A DNA stretch of 56,079 bases, taken from the NCBI GenBank assembly GCA_913031125.1, contig CAJWFK010000017.1, positions 1-56,079 of the forward strand, given 5' to 3'. The stretch comes from an uncultured Woeseia sp. Lineage in GTDB: Bacteria; Pseudomonadota; Gammaproteobacteria; Steroidobacterales; Woeseiaceae. Shown here in pieces: positions 27,888 to 37,280 of this stretch (positions within the stretch are counted from its first letter, which is position 1; each line of letters opens with the position of its first letter). The notes beneath the pieces were generated by a model. That model searched no databases and was not told the origin of the DNA. It saw only the letters and a list, made by a program, of their open reading frames with translations. A program made the translations under genes and the position numbers.

Positions 27888-29791
27888 TGAAAAAACTATT
27901 ATCTATATCGCCATTAAGTGCGATCGTTTGTATTCAATTGGTATGTATTAGTCTTACGATGCCGTTTGATGTCTTTGCGCGAGAAACAACCGAGTCACAA
28001 CTCAAATCCGCAAAAGGTCGCTTCGAGGTGCGATTGGAGAAGAGTGTAATGATACCCATGCGAGATGGCACACGTTTATCTACCGACCTGTATTTTCCAA
28101 TCGGCGGAGACAAGCAATTGCCGACTATCCTGGTTCGAGACCCATACAATAAGAATCGTGGCCGGGCAAAAACGCCGGCACAAGAAACATATTTCTTTGC
28201 CTCACATGGTTATGTGGTTGCCAAACAGGATAGTCGGGGCAAGTATGAATCAGAAGGAATTTATTCGCCTCCTCACGGACATGAAGCGACGGATGGTTAT
28301 GACACCGTTGATTGGCTTTCCAAACAAGCCTGGAGTAATGGCAAAGTTGGTACCACGGGTTGTTCATATCCGGGTGAAACGCAAATGCTTCAGGCACCGC
28401 TGATGCACCCGAATCTTGCGGCGATGATACCGCAGGGTGCGGGGGGTGTAATTGGTGCGGCAAATGGTAAATATAATTATTGGGCGGGTTTTAAAGGTGG
28501 AGTTCTCGACCACCGTGCGGGAATGTCATGGTACGCAACGGCGGGAATAAAATACTCGTTGAAGCCGCCGCCCGGCCTTTCAGATGAGGAGGTTCGACAG
28601 ATCCGTGACTTTTATGAGCCTAATGCCATTCATGTACCGGAAATGGATTGGGACAAGCTGATGTGGCACTTACCACTTGTGGACGTCATGAAAGAAGCTG
28701 GCGCTCCACCGAATGACTGGACCAAACTGGTAACAGCGGAATTCGGTGATCCTTGGTGGCATGAAGAAATGGGATTCTATGATGGCACTGAGGAGTTTAA
28801 TGTACCTGCATTGCATATGAGTTCTTTTTACGATTTAAGCGTTGATGATACAGCGTTTGCGTTTAACTACTTTAGGGATAAATCTGTATCTAAAAGGTCG
28901 GCTGATAATCAATTTTTAATTCTTGCTCCAACAGAGCATTGCGGTTGGGATGATGCGACTGAGCACACAACCGTAGGCGAACTTGATATGGGGGATACTC
29001 GAAAAGATTGGAATGGGATCTACCTGCAGTGGTTCGAGCATTGGCTAAAAGACATAGATAACGGCATAACTGGTATGCCGAAAGTGCAATACTTTGTGAT
29101 GGGCTTAAACCAATGGCGTTCAGCAGCTGCTTGGCCGCTTCCGGAGATTGATTACCAAAACTTCTATCTGCACAGCGATGGGAGTGCGAACAGTGTATTC
29201 GGGAGTGGTGTGCTTTCTAAAATTAAGCCTACAGATGAGGCTCCTGATCTATTCACTTATGATCCTGGAAACCCGGTCCCTTCCATAGGAGGAGCTCGTG
29301 ATCTGCCGGGCGCAAGAGATCAGGCTGAAATTGAAGCGCGCGATGATGTGCTGGTTTATACGACAAAAGAATTAGATAGGGGGATTGAAGTTACCGGACC
29401 CATAACTTTGATTCTTTATGTATCGTCCACAGCTAAGGATACTGATTTCACAGCGAAACTGATTGATGTATATCCGGATGGTAGAGCCTACAATGTGCAG
29501 GATGGAATCTTACGTGTGCGTTACCGGGAGGGGTTCACGAAGAAAGTATGGATGGAAGAAGGAAATACCTACAGAATCGAGTTGGATATGTCTATAACAA
29601 GTCGTTATTTTCAACCGGGGCATAAAATTCGGTTACAAGTATCAAGCAGTAACTTTCCAAATTTTGAACGAAATCTCAACACAGGCGGCAATAATTTTGA
29701 CGAGTCTGAATGGGTCATTGCTGAGAATACTATCCACCATTCGGACATTTATCCGTCGCACCTGATCTTGCCAGTCATTCCTGAGGGCTGA
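27887..29791 (+). CDS. Exported CocE/NonD family hydrolase
   Basis: 634 residues from ATG 27887; the frame is open upstream but that would overlap DoxX and bury the signal peptide (LSAIVCIQLVCISLTMPFDVFA). The N-terminal alpha/beta hydrolase starts VMIPMRDGTRLSTDLYFP, with oxyanion Tyr in DPYNKNRG and nucleophile GCSYPGETQ (Ser about 160); a catalytic His is in PTEHCGWDD. A C-terminal jelly-roll (GPITLILYVSSTAKDTDFTAKLIDVYPDG) is that of X-Pro dipeptidyl-peptidase/cocaine-esterase proteins. Expected to cleave esters, amides or beta-lactam-type side chains in the periplasm. Confidence 0.88.
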   Translation: MKKLLSISPLSAIVCIQLVCISLTMPFDVFARETTESQLKSAKGRFEVRLEKSVMIPMRDGTRLSTDLYFPIGGDKQLPTILVRDPYNKNRGRAKTPAQETYFFASHGYVVAKQDSRGKYESEGIYSPPHGHEATDGYDTVDWLSKQAWSNGKVGTTGCSYPGETQMLQAPLMHPNLAAMIPQGAGGVIGAANGKYNYWAGFKGGVLDHRAGMSWYATAGIKYSLKPPPGLSDEEVRQIRDFYEPNAIHVPEMDWDKLMWHLPLVDVMKEAGAPPNDWTKLVTAEFGDPWWHEEMGFYDGTEEFNVPALHMSSFYDLSVDDTAFAFNYFRDKSVSKRSADNQFLILAPTEHCGWDDATEHTTVGELDMGDTRKDWNGIYLQWFEHWLKDIDNGITGMPKVQYFVMGLNQWRSAAAWPLPEIDYQNFYLHSDGSANSVFGSGVLSKIKPTDEAPDLFTYDPGNPVPSIGGARDLPGARDQAEIEARDDVLVYTTKELDRGIEVTGPITLILYVSSTAKDTDFTAKLIDVYPDGRAYNVQDGILRVRYREGFTKKVWMEEGNTYRIELDMSITSRYFQPGHKIRLQVSSSNFPNFERNLNTGGNNFDESEWVIAENTIHHSDIYPSHLILPVIPEG

Positions 29792-29810
29792 AAGATATTT
29801 TCTGGCCTTC

Positions 29811-29829
29811 CACTATATTTAGGAGGCTA
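29811..29829 (+). promoter_or_regulatory. Promoter-like element, weaker copy (CAcTATATT-N9-A)
   Basis: TATATT at 29814-29819, nine bases (taggaggct), then A of ACG at 29829. The preceding dinucleotide is CA rather than TG. The ggctA end is intact. It lies 105 bases before the 29934 gene and is its likely promoter. Confidence 0.5.
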
Positions 29830-29933
29830 CGGAAGAACTAACAACAGGTGTATGGTTGCACCGCGGTGTTATAGCAATAGGTCTTTTATAACCAGATAAA
29901 TTTTTAAAATAGCTTTTAATAAAGGGGAAATGT

Positions 29934-30695
29934 ATGAGTAGTGGTGTGATGATAAGAGGATTTAGTTTGATTGGACTTTTTATAGGAATACTTAGTCCGG
30001 CAGTGATTTTTGCACAGGAAGCAGAACCGCGCGCGTACCTATATGCTGCTTATTATTATTGTGATGTAGCGAGCCAAACGGATATGGATCGACTTGTTGA
30101 GGAGTACGAAAAACCGGTTTTTGATCAGAAAGTCGAAGATGGTGATTTAATGGCCTGGGGATACTTATCTCATTCGACTGGTGGCAAGTGGAGGCGGGCT
30201 CAGTTTCATAGCTCCGAGACGCTGGCTGGAGCTCTAGGAGCCCAGGTGTCTGTTTTTAATGAAATTTATTCAGCAGAAAATGCGGGAGCAATGCAGAAGC
30301 GTGCAGAGGCCTGTGAGGCTCATGACGACTATATCTGGGTACAAACGGATGGCAGTCCTATTGACGCTGAACGAGGTAAAGTAAGTGTCTCAGTGTATGA
30401 AGTGTGTGATCGGACCAGAGAAACGCGTGCTGATGAGATATTTGGTGAAATTTTTGCACCTCGCTTGAACAAACTTGCGGAATCAGGTGCTATCGTTTCA
30501 TGGAATCGACTCAATCACTACATAGGAGGCCCGTACCGACGGCTTGTTACCGTCACCGGAAATAATCAGGCAGAGAATTATTTAGCTTATGCCAATATGG
30601 GAAATGATTTGACGGATTCGGAGCGGGAGTTGCAGGGCGAATATTTCGACATCTGTGGTGTTCATGATGATTATTTGTGGGATATTGTTCATTAA
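29934..30695 (+). CDS. Exported protein of two ~100-residue repeats, unknown family
   Basis: 253 residues with a signal peptide (cleavage near IFAQEA). Two halves align by eye: a (Y/V)xxCD start, a helix ending in an acidic-x-x-(F/P) turn, then GDLMAWGYLSHSTGGKWRR in copy 1 versus GAIVSWNRLNHYIGGPYRR in copy 2, and a closing C-x-x-HDDY(I/L)W in each. The strand-helix-strand feel and duplication suggest a dimeric alpha-beta-barrel/ferredoxin-like fold formed within one chain. Each copy keeps two Cys, probably disulfide-bonded. AAAGGGGAAATGT precedes the ATG. Family not recognised. A strong terminator follows. Confidence 0.78.
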   Translation: MSSGVMIRGFSLIGLFIGILSPAVIFAQEAEPRAYLYAAYYYCDVASQTDMDRLVEEYEKPVFDQKVEDGDLMAWGYLSHSTGGKWRRAQFHSSETLAGALGAQVSVFNEIYSAENAGAMQKRAEACEAHDDYIWVQTDGSPIDAERGKVSVSVYEVCDRTRETRADEIFGEIFAPRLNKLAESGAIVSWNRLNHYIGGPYRRLVTVTGNNQAENYLAYANMGNDLTDSERELQGEYFDICGVHDDYLWDIVH

Positions 30696-30735
30696 AGTCA
30701 AAAATAATTGACTTTAAATAAGTTAGAGAGCAAGA

Positions 30736-30764
30736 GGAGGGCCCCATTTTGGCCCTCCTTTTTT
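30736..30764 (+). terminator. Rho-independent terminator
   Basis: GGAGGGCC (30736-30743) and GGCCCTCC (30751-30758) form a perfect 8-bp GC-rich stem with a 7-base loop, followed by six T. It terminates the 29934 gene. Confidence 0.92.
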
Positions 30765-30870
30765 AGTTTGGGGCAGTATAGCCATTGGTTACCGCAGGCT
30801 TTCTTCCTCCGGATCTAGGAATTTCCAGCCCTTGACTAATATCTACCCTATGTGACGCTTTTACCTAGTG

Positions 30871-32904
30871 TTATTGCACTTCGAATGAGGCAGGAGGGAT
30901 TTCCCAGTCCACACCGTCAATGTGCTTCTTGAACCACTGCAACTCGTTGGAATAGAGAATACGCAACAAACGTGGTTCTTCCACTCCATGCCCTTGGCGG
31001 GGAAATTTGATGTAGCGAGCCGGAGCCTTACCAATATCACGCAAAGCAGTAAAGAACATGAGTGATTGCCCTACGCTGGAAGTTGTGTCTTCGCCCCCAT
31101 GGAAAATGATTGATGGCGTTGTGACGTTTTTCACGTGAGTGATTGCCGAACGCTTTGCCCATTCTTCCGGGTTATTCCAAGGCGTGCCGCCGATATACCA
31201 CAGCGCAACGTCGAAATTGAATCCGGGACCAGTCTCCGCTGCCCAGTTCCCAACCATCGCACCAATAGATGCCGCTTTAAAGCGTTCCGTTTGCGTAATT
31301 GTATAACTGGTGGCAACACCACCCCAACTCCAGCCGCTGATGCCGAGCCGGTCCGGATCGACATTTTTATTAGCAATGACATAGTCCAAACCATTCATCA
31401 TATCGATATACTCACCATCACCGACTTCGCCCCGCAGTGCCTGTAAAAACTTTTCGCCGTAGCCTTGGCTGCCACGCGGATTCGGCGCAAGGATCGCATA
31501 GCCAGCATTAGTGATGATTTGGAAATCTTCCCTGAAGTTTGCCTCCCATGCGGCCGCTGGTCCGCCATGGATAAATACAATCAGTGGATCCTTCCCGGAC
31601 GAACGGCCTTTCCGGACTGGAGGGTAGTAGATACCTTCGATAAGCATGCCTCCCTTACCTTTCCACTGCAGAGTTTCGCCCTGTGTAAGAGCCCTATCTC
31701 TGCGTATCCAGGGATTTGCATCCGTCAATCGAACAGGTTCCGACAATGATAGGTCACTGACATAAAGATCCTTCGGCGATGTATGGTTTTCGGAAATGTA
31801 GGCCACAGTTTTGGAATCTTTGGAAAACGCTTGCGCGCGGTATATGCCGGTCTTGTTTGTCAGCGCCTTTGCCACGCCGTCTACTATATTAATTTCGTAT
31901 AGGTTCGTGTTAACACCATGCTGTTCATTGTAAATCAGGGAGGTGCTGTCCGAAGACCAGGATATAGCCCCGAATACCTCACCAGTCTTCTGCCCATCAA
32001 GACGTTGTTTTTCCCGTGTTTCAAGATCCATCACCCAAAAATAGCCAGACCGCAACTCAAAGTCTTCGTCAGAGGGTGCTCGATATGCAAGGGTGGACGC
32101 ATCCGGTGAGATTAGCGGTAACGACTCCGGTGCTTCGTTGGATGTTATGCGTTCCAGTTTGTCGTCCTTGTGTATATAAAGTTCGGCAAGATGACCGTAA
32201 TTTGTACGATCGTCGGGACGCGCTACAAAGACGATAGTCGCATTGTCCGGCCCGAGTGCAAACTCATCGATTATCAGATTTTCGTTGGTGATTTTCCTTG
32301 CGTCCTTGCCATCAAGCAGATCCAACTCCCAGATATTGGAAAACCGGGCCCGTCCTTTCCCGTTAGGTGCTTCGTCCACAAATATTGGGTCAGCGCCCAA
32401 CTTGATTTCTCTCTCGGTCTCTTCGTCATATACCTCTTCGGCAACAAAAAAGATCGTTTCGACATCCTGAGACCATTGGTAATTATTAATTCGTCCGGGG
32501 TGGTTGCTAATCTGAACTGCTTCCCCACCATCAGTGGGCATGGTAAAGATTTGCATTTTCGGCTCATCAGAGTCCCTATCTGATTCAACCACGCGGAGAA
32601 ATGCCAGGTATTTTCCGTCCGGTGAAAAGGAGAAGCTCTCACCTCCTGAGCTACCGATATACTCCCTGGTTGATAAACCGTCAGCAGAGGTAAGAAAGTA
32701 GCGCTTTGTCCGTTCGTTTTTAGACCAGTCAAGCGAACTGATCGAATAAAAAACTGAGGTCCCATCCGGCAAAATGGTCACATCGCCGACATTCTTCATC
32801 CGAAGAGCATCATCAATCGTAAAACTGTCGCGTGCATAAGAAGCACTGCTCCAAAAAAAATGGAACATTGAGAGGAAAATAAATAAAATTTTAAACGTCT
32901 TCAT
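30871..32904 (-). CDS. S9 family peptidase (acylaminoacyl-peptidase/DPP-like), exported
   Basis: 677 residues with a signal peptide (FLSMFHFFWSSASYARD). A beta-propeller of WD-like SPDGKYLAF repeats covers roughly residues 40-400, and the C-terminal alpha/beta hydrolase starts about 430. The oxyanion region is FIHGGP, the nucleophile is in GISGWSWGG (Ser about 525), with Asp in HGGEDTTSS (about 604) and His in RQGHGVEEP (about 639), so the triad is complete. Such enzymes cut acylated or proline-containing oligopeptides. A second S9 protein lies at 37867. Confidence 0.9.
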   Translation of the reverse strand: MKTFKILFIFLSMFHFFWSSASYARDSFTIDDALRMKNVGDVTILPDGTSVFYSISSLDWSKNERTKRYFLTSADGLSTREYIGSSGGESFSFSPDGKYLAFLRVVESDRDSDEPKMQIFTMPTDGGEAVQISNHPGRINNYQWSQDVETIFFVAEEVYDEETEREIKLGADPIFVDEAPNGKGRARFSNIWELDLLDGKDARKITNENLIIDEFALGPDNATIVFVARPDDRTNYGHLAELYIHKDDKLERITSNEAPESLPLISPDASTLAYRAPSDEDFELRSGYFWVMDLETREKQRLDGQKTGEVFGAISWSSDSTSLIYNEQHGVNTNLYEINIVDGVAKALTNKTGIYRAQAFSKDSKTVAYISENHTSPKDLYVSDLSLSEPVRLTDANPWIRRDRALTQGETLQWKGKGGMLIEGIYYPPVRKGRSSGKDPLIVFIHGGPAAAWEANFREDFQIITNAGYAILAPNPRGSQGYGEKFLQALRGEVGDGEYIDMMNGLDYVIANKNVDPDRLGISGWSWGGVATSYTITQTERFKAASIGAMVGNWAAETGPGFNFDVALWYIGGTPWNNPEEWAKRSAITHVKNVTTPSIIFHGGEDTTSSVGQSLMFFTALRDIGKAPARYIKFPRQGHGVEEPRLLRILYSNELQWFKKHIDGVDWEIPPASFEVQ

Positions 32905-33220
32905 TTCTATTAGCTCTTCTTAGGTTTTTTTAAGTCTTTCCAGACAACATTACACCTTGTGGGCATCATCCACCAAAGTGTGTTTCTAGAGACTCGATAG
33001 CGGCTAGTTCTCTGGCACGTTAGAGGCCGTCGAAGACATCCATATGAAACGCTGAGTCGGTACAGGATACGAGTATCCCTTTAAAACCATATAGGCCACA
33101 TCAATTTCTGCAATCCAAATACCACTCTTATCTGCAACACTCTTAAGCAGTTACATACATTCTAGAGTAGGATTGAAAAACCAATTTAGTCGACTCAATG
33201 GATTTTTTGAATAGTTACTC
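32905..33220. other. 316-base gene-free region, possible gene remnant on the minus strand
   Basis: Upstream of both flanking genes (divergent). On the minus strand a frame with coding-like composition is open from 33150 to the TAG at 33004 (48 codons). It encodes an alternating hydrophobic segment (IWIAEIDVAYMVLKG) but has no good start or ribosome site and is closed upstream by TAA. It may be the tail of a decayed gene. Otherwise no repeat or clear promoter is seen. Confidence 0.35.
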
Positions 33221-34054
33221 ATGAGTGAGAAAGAAGAAGAAAACGCTTCTGCAGAGGAAATTATTCGCCAAGTCTATGCAGGAATTGAATTAAATTACTT
33301 TGCAGAGGAATGGATCGCAGAGGTCTATTGGAGAGAAGGTGATCTAGAAGAAGGTGATCTTTTTGATTGTGCGGTCGATAATATCGGGTCGGTATATACC
33401 ATGTGGAAACATAGGTCGCTAGCGGACCTAGCAGTGGATGTCCGGGCTCTAAATATCCAACGAAACGTTCTGGCGGCTTACGTTTCTCGGTATATAGATT
33501 TGCCGAAAATGCATTCGAAATACCTTGACTGGTATGCGGCAGATACATTGATGTATGCAGAATTCTTACCGGCTATAACCCGTTTGGGTAATGGGTTGTA
33601 CGGATGGAACTATCTTTTTCCTGGTCAGATGAGTAAAACAAGAATGTTGCTACGAACACTATGGACTCTCGTGAAGTGGGGTGTGTGGACTTTTGCTGCT
33701 TTTTTTCTGGCGGAAGAATTAGGTTTACCTGCTGTCGGTCTTTTTGTGCTACTTACTGCTTCGATTCGATTTTCAATGCGTAAGCAAAAGTCAAAAGTAC
33801 CGCGACTTTCAGTTGAAATGCGTGCCGCCTACGATGTTTTGGATAAAGACGCATTTAGCTGGGAACTGCTTTGGGGAGAGTTGCAAAGGACTAGGGAATT
33901 GGGTGCCGCATGGCCTAGTGAACTCTATAGATTAGTGGAGATGCGAAAGAATAAAGTTATGCTCCAATCCGTGAGTCTGCATTTATCGTCTCCCTATGAA
34001 GTGGAATTCAAGGGTTATAGCACTAATCACAATAGCAAGAGGCAAGATAATTAA
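33221..34054 (+). CDS. Membrane protein of unknown family
   Basis: 277 residues. An acidic N-terminal region (EKEEENASAEEII) leads to helices with many Trp and Tyr; a hairpin of two hydrophobic segments lies near residues 147-185 (LVKWGVWTFAAFFLAEELG and LPAVGLFVLLTASIRFSM), followed by a basic stretch and a soluble C-terminal helix. Composition and codon use look genuinely coding, but no family is recognised. There is no obvious Shine-Dalgarno sequence before the ATG. Convergent with the MOSC gene. Confidence 0.7.
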   Translation: MSEKEEENASAEEIIRQVYAGIELNYFAEEWIAEVYWREGDLEEGDLFDCAVDNIGSVYTMWKHRSLADLAVDVRALNIQRNVLAAYVSRYIDLPKMHSKYLDWYAADTLMYAEFLPAITRLGNGLYGWNYLFPGQMSKTRMLLRTLWTLVKWGVWTFAAFFLAEELGLPAVGLFVLLTASIRFSMRKQKSKVPRLSVEMRAAYDVLDKDAFSWELLWGELQRTRELGAAWPSELYRLVEMRKNKVMLQSVSLHLSSPYEVEFKGYSTNHNSKRQDN

Positions 34055-34124
34055 TGGATATCATCTTTTAACTAATGCAGATTCAATATTATTGTTAGCA
34101 AAAAAGAATCTTTCTGTGCGCCCT

Positions 34125-34616
34125 CTAATCTTCAAGTTGAATGATTTTGTCACTCTTTCTAATTATTCCTCCTTTTTCAATAGAACAATTTAAACCGGAT
34201 CTATTGTAGAGAGGCAGGAGCACAGGTTTATTTAGAAGTTCAGCAAGGTATTTGCAAGGGAAATTCAGGCGATACCCTTTGAGAATCGCATTGCCCACCT
34301 GAAATCTTTTTCCAACCAAATAATTTAGAGGGACACCAACTGTTGTTAGGTTACGCCGGTGCTCTATTGGTTTAAGTATAATACTATCCGTTTGAAGTGG
34401 TGGTTGATTCGCAAGTAGTGCATCTAACACTTCACTTTCTATCAAGGTAATTTCACGAATACCACCAAGTTCTGAATAAGTACCCGTATTGTTGAAATAT
34501 CTGTCGTTAACAATCCCTTTTCCCTTAACTAGTTCCGCTTTCTCTAATTCCACCATCTCCGCGGACGCTGTTTTAGCTATATGGATATGTAAGAGCTTAC
34601 CTTCTGTCCATTTCAT
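34125..34616 (-). CDS. MOSC domain protein
   Basis: 163 residues from ATG 34616 (an in-frame TTG at 34649 is an alternative). The MOSC pattern is clear: GIVNDRYFNNTG, REITLIESEVLDAL, HRRNLTTVGVPLNYLVGKRFQVGNAILKG, then LNFPCKYL with the Cys thought to hold sulfur or molybdenum cofactor. Stand-alone MOSC proteins are linked to molybdoenzyme sulfur transfer or detoxification of N-hydroxylated bases (YiiM type). The C-terminus GLNCSIEKGGIIRKSD fits the YiiM-like closing strand. Confidence 0.85.
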   Translation of the reverse strand: MKWTEGKLLHIHIAKTASAEMVELEKAELVKGKGIVNDRYFNNTGTYSELGGIREITLIESEVLDALLANQPPLQTDSIILKPIEHRRNLTTVGVPLNYLVGKRFQVGNAILKGYRLNFPCKYLAELLNKPVLLPLYNRSGLNCSIEKGGIIRKSDKIIQLED

Positions 34617-34756
34617 GTGAATATTTCTCTGTGAGGGTGTTCTATTCAATTCTATGCTTAAGGGCAGCGCCAGCTATTACAAACATGTCTATTCCAAAAT
34701 ATTGGTGTGCTACTCTAAACGTATAAATACAAGGCAATAGGTTACCGGAGTTGGTT

Positions 34757-35875
34757 ATGCGTTTCGTTACAATTTTCTATCTTATTTTTGTAACACCTCT
34801 GTGTTGGGGTGAATATCTTGCATATTCTGTTTCTGATGATGGTAGGAAAGCATTACCGGAAAATATTGATGGTATAGGCGCCAAGCATTTGTTGAATATT
34901 AAATGGGGCGAATTCGTCGGTGCGAAAACGCGACTTGGGGTGCTTAATGTTGACAATACCAGCGGTGCTAGCTCTTTTACTATCTCGGCTAGTGGTACGA
35001 GTGTTGGAGTTGGCGGCTACGGCACAATGGTGCCCATGAACGGGATCGAAGCCATCGTTACAGACACACTGGCACGCACCGGTCGTTTCCGGTTAGTAGA
35101 GCGTCAGGCGCTGTCTCAGGTACTCGGGGAGCAGGATCTCGCCGCATCCGGCAGGGTGGCACAACCATCTGGTGCGGCGACCGGCAGTGTGCTTGGTGCG
35201 GAGTTTCTGGTTCAGGTGGTGGTAACAAATTACGAAGCCAATGTTAAGGAGTCCAGTAAAGCCATAGGAGGTTTTCTTAGCAGAGCAACGGGAGTGCCAG
35301 CGCTTGGTGGGATAGGTATGAAGTCAGGTGAGGGCGTAGTCGGGTTGAATGTAAGGTTAATTAACGCTGAGACGAGTGAGATCATTTTTACAAAACAAAT
35401 TGAGTCAGTCATCAAAGAATCAGGCCTTACATTCGGCGGTGCCGGTATGTTAGGAGGAGTGGGTTTAGGCGGATTTATGGATGACTATTCGAAAACGCCA
35501 ATTGGTCAGGCAGTCATTGCTGGTGTAAACAAAGGTGTATTCGACCTCGTAAAGCAAATCGGAACACAAGCTGCGTCAGGAAGTGTGGTCAAGGCTGAAG
35601 GCAACAAGGTTTGGCTAAACATAGGTCGGGATAGCGTCGCAGTTGGAGATCAATTGGAAATTATACGCAAAGGTGAGGAGTTGATTGATCCCGATACAGG
35701 TATAAGTCTGGGTAGCAGCGATACCACTTTAGGTAATGTCGAGGTGGTCGAGGTGCAACCAAAATTTTCGATTGCACGAGCAGGAGTAATGTCTGGTAAT
35801 GCGGCGAGGGGTGACAAGGTATTGTCACTTGCGATGCCTACTGCAATGGAATTCGCTAGTGTGTGGGAAGAGTAG
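34757..35875 (+). CDS. CsgG/HfaB-family exported protein
   Basis: 372 residues from ATG 34757 with GGAG upstream. Signal peptide to about residue 18 (LCWGEYL). The CsgG-like core contains GIEAIVTDTLARTGRFRLVERQALSQVLGEQDLAASG, VLGAEFLVQVVVTNYE and VGLNVRLINAETSEIIFTKQ. The C-terminal 110 residues (VKAEGNKVWLNIGRDSVAVGDQLEI and later VEVVEVQPKFSIA) resemble the SH3-like tail of flagellar protein FlgT. There is no lipobox Cys at the signal end and no curli genes nearby, so it is more likely a periplasmic/outer-membrane assembly protein than the curli pore. Confidence 0.82.
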   Translation: MRFVTIFYLIFVTPLCWGEYLAYSVSDDGRKALPENIDGIGAKHLLNIKWGEFVGAKTRLGVLNVDNTSGASSFTISASGTSVGVGGYGTMVPMNGIEAIVTDTLARTGRFRLVERQALSQVLGEQDLAASGRVAQPSGAATGSVLGAEFLVQVVVTNYEANVKESSKAIGGFLSRATGVPALGGIGMKSGEGVVGLNVRLINAETSEIIFTKQIESVIKESGLTFGGAGMLGGVGLGGFMDDYSKTPIGQAVIAGVNKGVFDLVKQIGTQAASGSVVKAEGNKVWLNIGRDSVAVGDQLEIIRKGEELIDPDTGISLGSSDTTLGNVEVVEVQPKFSIARAGVMSGNAARGDKVLSLAMPTAMEFASVWEE

Positions 35876-35922
35876 CTTTAACTAGTTTTTCAAGAGGATG
35901 CAAACACCGATTGCGAATACCC

Positions 35923-37077
35923 TTAGTCATTGTTTTTGGTTGAGAGTAAATCGATAGATCTGTAGATCTCGTTAGCAATAGACTCGATATCAGCTTCCCC
36001 ATTTGTAAGTACGATGACTCCTTTGGAGTCCACCCGATTCAGCGTCAAAAGGGTACTGACTCCAATATCTCCGCCATCATGGCTATACAGAAGGCCACCA
36101 TTACCATCTCCGCCTAGGGCCCACGTGTGAAACCCTTGGTCCGGGATTACTGGAGACAGAATTTCGATCACGTCAGGGTCGATGACACTATCACCGTCAA
36201 TATTACCATCACTGAGATAGGTTGATAGAAAGCGAGATAAATCGTTGATACTGGTTCGTAGCTGTCCTGCTGGCCAATCAGGGTATCCATTTTGTCCGTA
36301 GGGCACGAATTTATCGGAATCATCCAATCCATAAGGCATGGCGGGTTCTTTATCGTCAAAATCACGGAGGAACCATCCAGTCGTTTTAAGCTGGAGGGGG
36401 CCGAACAACAACTTCTGCGATAGTTGTTCGAATGGAAATCCCGATATCTGTTGGGCCAAAAGCCCGAGGAGTGCGTAACACGTATTGCAATAGCTATACT
36501 GACCACCAGGTTTGGATTCCAGAAAGTTGTCACTGGCAGAGTAATGCTTACCCCCAGGATCTAAATATGATTCAAGGTATTCATCTAAGGCTGTCGTGGG
36601 GTCTCCGTCGGCCACATCCCAATATTGTTTGTAAAACCCTTCGTAATTGTCCGTTATGCCCGACCGATGTCTGAGTAAGTTTCTAAAGGTAATCGGATTA
36701 AAAGGGAAATTGGGGTTTCTGACCGAAAAAGGGAGGTATTCGTTGATATCGTCATCTAGCTCGAATTGCCCGTTTACATAGAGTGTGGTGAGTATAGTAG
36801 CGGTGATTGGCTTGCTAACAGAAGCGATCATAAAAGGAGTATTCGATGTCACTGGATTCTGTTTTTCTATGTTGGCCCACCCGTATGTGCCGATCCACAC
36901 GACACGTCCAGAGTTAATTGCTGCTGCCGCCAGACCAGGAATTTTTAGTTTTGCCATTTTGGCCAAGATAGCAGTATCAAGCGTTTCTTTATTCTCCGAG
37001 TGCCCGGTTGTGGGTAGGCTGATAAAGGCGACGATCGGGATCATCACTTTCAGTAAACTACGGGAACTTGCTCTCAT
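35923..37077 (-). CDS. Serine hydrolase, class C beta-lactamase family
   Basis: 384 residues from ATG 37077 (AGG upstream); an in-frame ATG at 37113 lengthens it by 12 residues. Signal peptide ends near TTGHSEN. The SxxK nucleophile is in MIASVSKPIT, the second motif YxN in YSYCNTCYALLG, and the third HxG-like segment near LLYSHDGGDIG. These are the marks of penicillin-binding-protein-like esterases and D-amino peptidases rather than true beta-lactamases, and it has no extra C-terminal domain. Confidence 0.88.
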   Translation of the reverse strand: MRASSRSLLKVMIPIVAFISLPTTGHSENKETLDTAILAKMAKLKIPGLAAAAINSGRVVWIGTYGWANIEKQNPVTSNTPFMIASVSKPITATILTTLYVNGQFELDDDINEYLPFSVRNPNFPFNPITFRNLLRHRSGITDNYEGFYKQYWDVADGDPTTALDEYLESYLDPGGKHYSASDNFLESKPGGQYSYCNTCYALLGLLAQQISGFPFEQLSQKLLFGPLQLKTTGWFLRDFDDKEPAMPYGLDDSDKFVPYGQNGYPDWPAGQLRTSINDLSRFLSTYLSDGNIDGDSVIDPDVIEILSPVIPDQGFHTWALGGDGNGGLLYSHDGGDIGVSTLLTLNRVDSKGVIVLTNGEADIESIANEIYRSIDLLSTKNND

Positions 37078-37261
37078 TGGCTTTACCTGCCTGAAATTCT
37101 GTTCTGACTGCATCGAGTTTGCGTCTTAACCGGCTATACTAGGCTGTGCGTAAACATTTAGCTATTTCTCTGCCACGGAGCTCCGAATGCTTGGAACTAA
37201 GCCACTATCCGTTTGGTGCATTAGCTAGGAATGTCAAAAGGGTAGGGGCTGTGGGAGCATC

Positions 37262-37280
37262 TGTTATATTACTTGGGCTA
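37262..37280 (+). promoter_or_regulatory. Extended -10 promoter-like element directly at a start codon (TGtTATATT-N9-ATG)
   Basis: TG at 37262-37263, TATATT at 37265-37270, nine bases (acttgggct), then ATG at 37280, the start of an exported hypothetical gene. No ribosome site between. Sequence before it (GGGTAGG, then GTGGGAGCATC) resembles that at the 23113 site. Confidence 0.7.
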
